Assembly (NCBI GenBank): GCA_023428365.1
Contig: JAEYYQ010000525.1
Location: forward strand, 1-5,726
From: Pseudomonadota bacterium
GTDB taxonomy: Bacteria; Pseudomonadota; Alphaproteobacteria; Rhizobiales; Hyphomicrobiaceae
DNA length: 5,726 nucleotides
Direction of reading: 5' to 3'
Shown here one piece after another: positions 5,680 through 5,726 of the stretch (position 1 is its first letter; every line of letters begins with the position of its first letter). Below the pieces are notes generated by a model. That model did not search any database and was not told the DNA's origin. It saw only the letters and a program-made list of their open reading frames with translations. Made by a program: the position numbers and the translations under genes.

Positions 5680-5726
5680 ATGTCGAGTGAGATGTGGACT
5701 CTGCCGGTGAGGCTTGTGTTCGCGAC
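5680..5726 (+). CDS. Start of an unidentified gene (3' end outside the window)
   Basis: Only the first 15 codons are present: MSSEMWTLPVRLVFA, then the frame leaves the window. The ATG is fixed by the strong ribosome binding site 7 nt before it. The peptide is not a signal sequence of ordinary type, as no basic N-terminus precedes the short hydrophobic stretch. I do not recognise the family; a small rhizobial DUF982-type protein came to mind, but 15 residues cannot support that. The gene is divergent from corA and may be controlled by the paired dyads at 5619-5657. Confidence 0.6.
   Translation, partial: MSSEMWTLPVRLVFA

Overview
The window looks like chromosomal DNA from an alphaproteobacterium, most likely the Bradyrhizobium/Rhodopseudomonas/Afipia group. 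The reasons are the moderately high GC, the Frc and Fhs protein sequences, the palindromic intergenic repeats of the GTCATCCCCGC type, and the gene order. The genus is an inference from recall, not from a search.

Left half, + strand: (1) the last ~107 codons of a formyl-CoA:oxalate CoA-transferase (frc); (2) a small GIY-YIG nuclease-like gene lying between two oppositely oriented copies of a ~29-bp palindromic repeat, with a third copy just downstream; (3) a formyltransferase-fold protein closer to the hydrolase domain of 10-formyltetrahydrofolate dehydrogenase than to ordinary methionyl-tRNA formyltransferase; (4) a complete formate-tetrahydrofolate ligase (fhs), closed by a strong rho-independent terminator. 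Genes 1, 3 and 4 form a plausible oxalate-to-one-carbon route. Frc releases formate from formyl-CoA, Fhs loads formate onto tetrahydrofolate with ATP, and the formyltransferase-like protein handles or hydrolyses 10-formyl-THF. The repeat/GIY-YIG cassette sits inside this block and has clearly lower GC (about 51% by hand count), so it looks like an insertion.

Right half, - strand: a CorA-family divalent cation transporter followed by a short-chain dehydrogenase/reductase-fold protein. In the latter the catalytic Tyr and Lys and the first Gly of the nucleotide-binding motif are all replaced. The 68-bp gap between them carries two inverted repeats. The SDR gene converges on fhs.

Right edge: a ~176-bp divergent intergenic region with two similar TGAA-N3-TTCA dyads leads to an exceptionally long Shine-Dalgarno match and the first 15 codons of a + strand gene that runs off the window.

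No rRNA, tRNA, CRISPR array or phage gene is visible. The items most worth a second look are the repeat-flanked GIY-YIG cassette with compensatory changes in its palindromes, the 12-bp tandem duplication within that gene, the Gln at the active-site position of the formyl-THF hydrolase-like protein, and the catalytically altered SDR.
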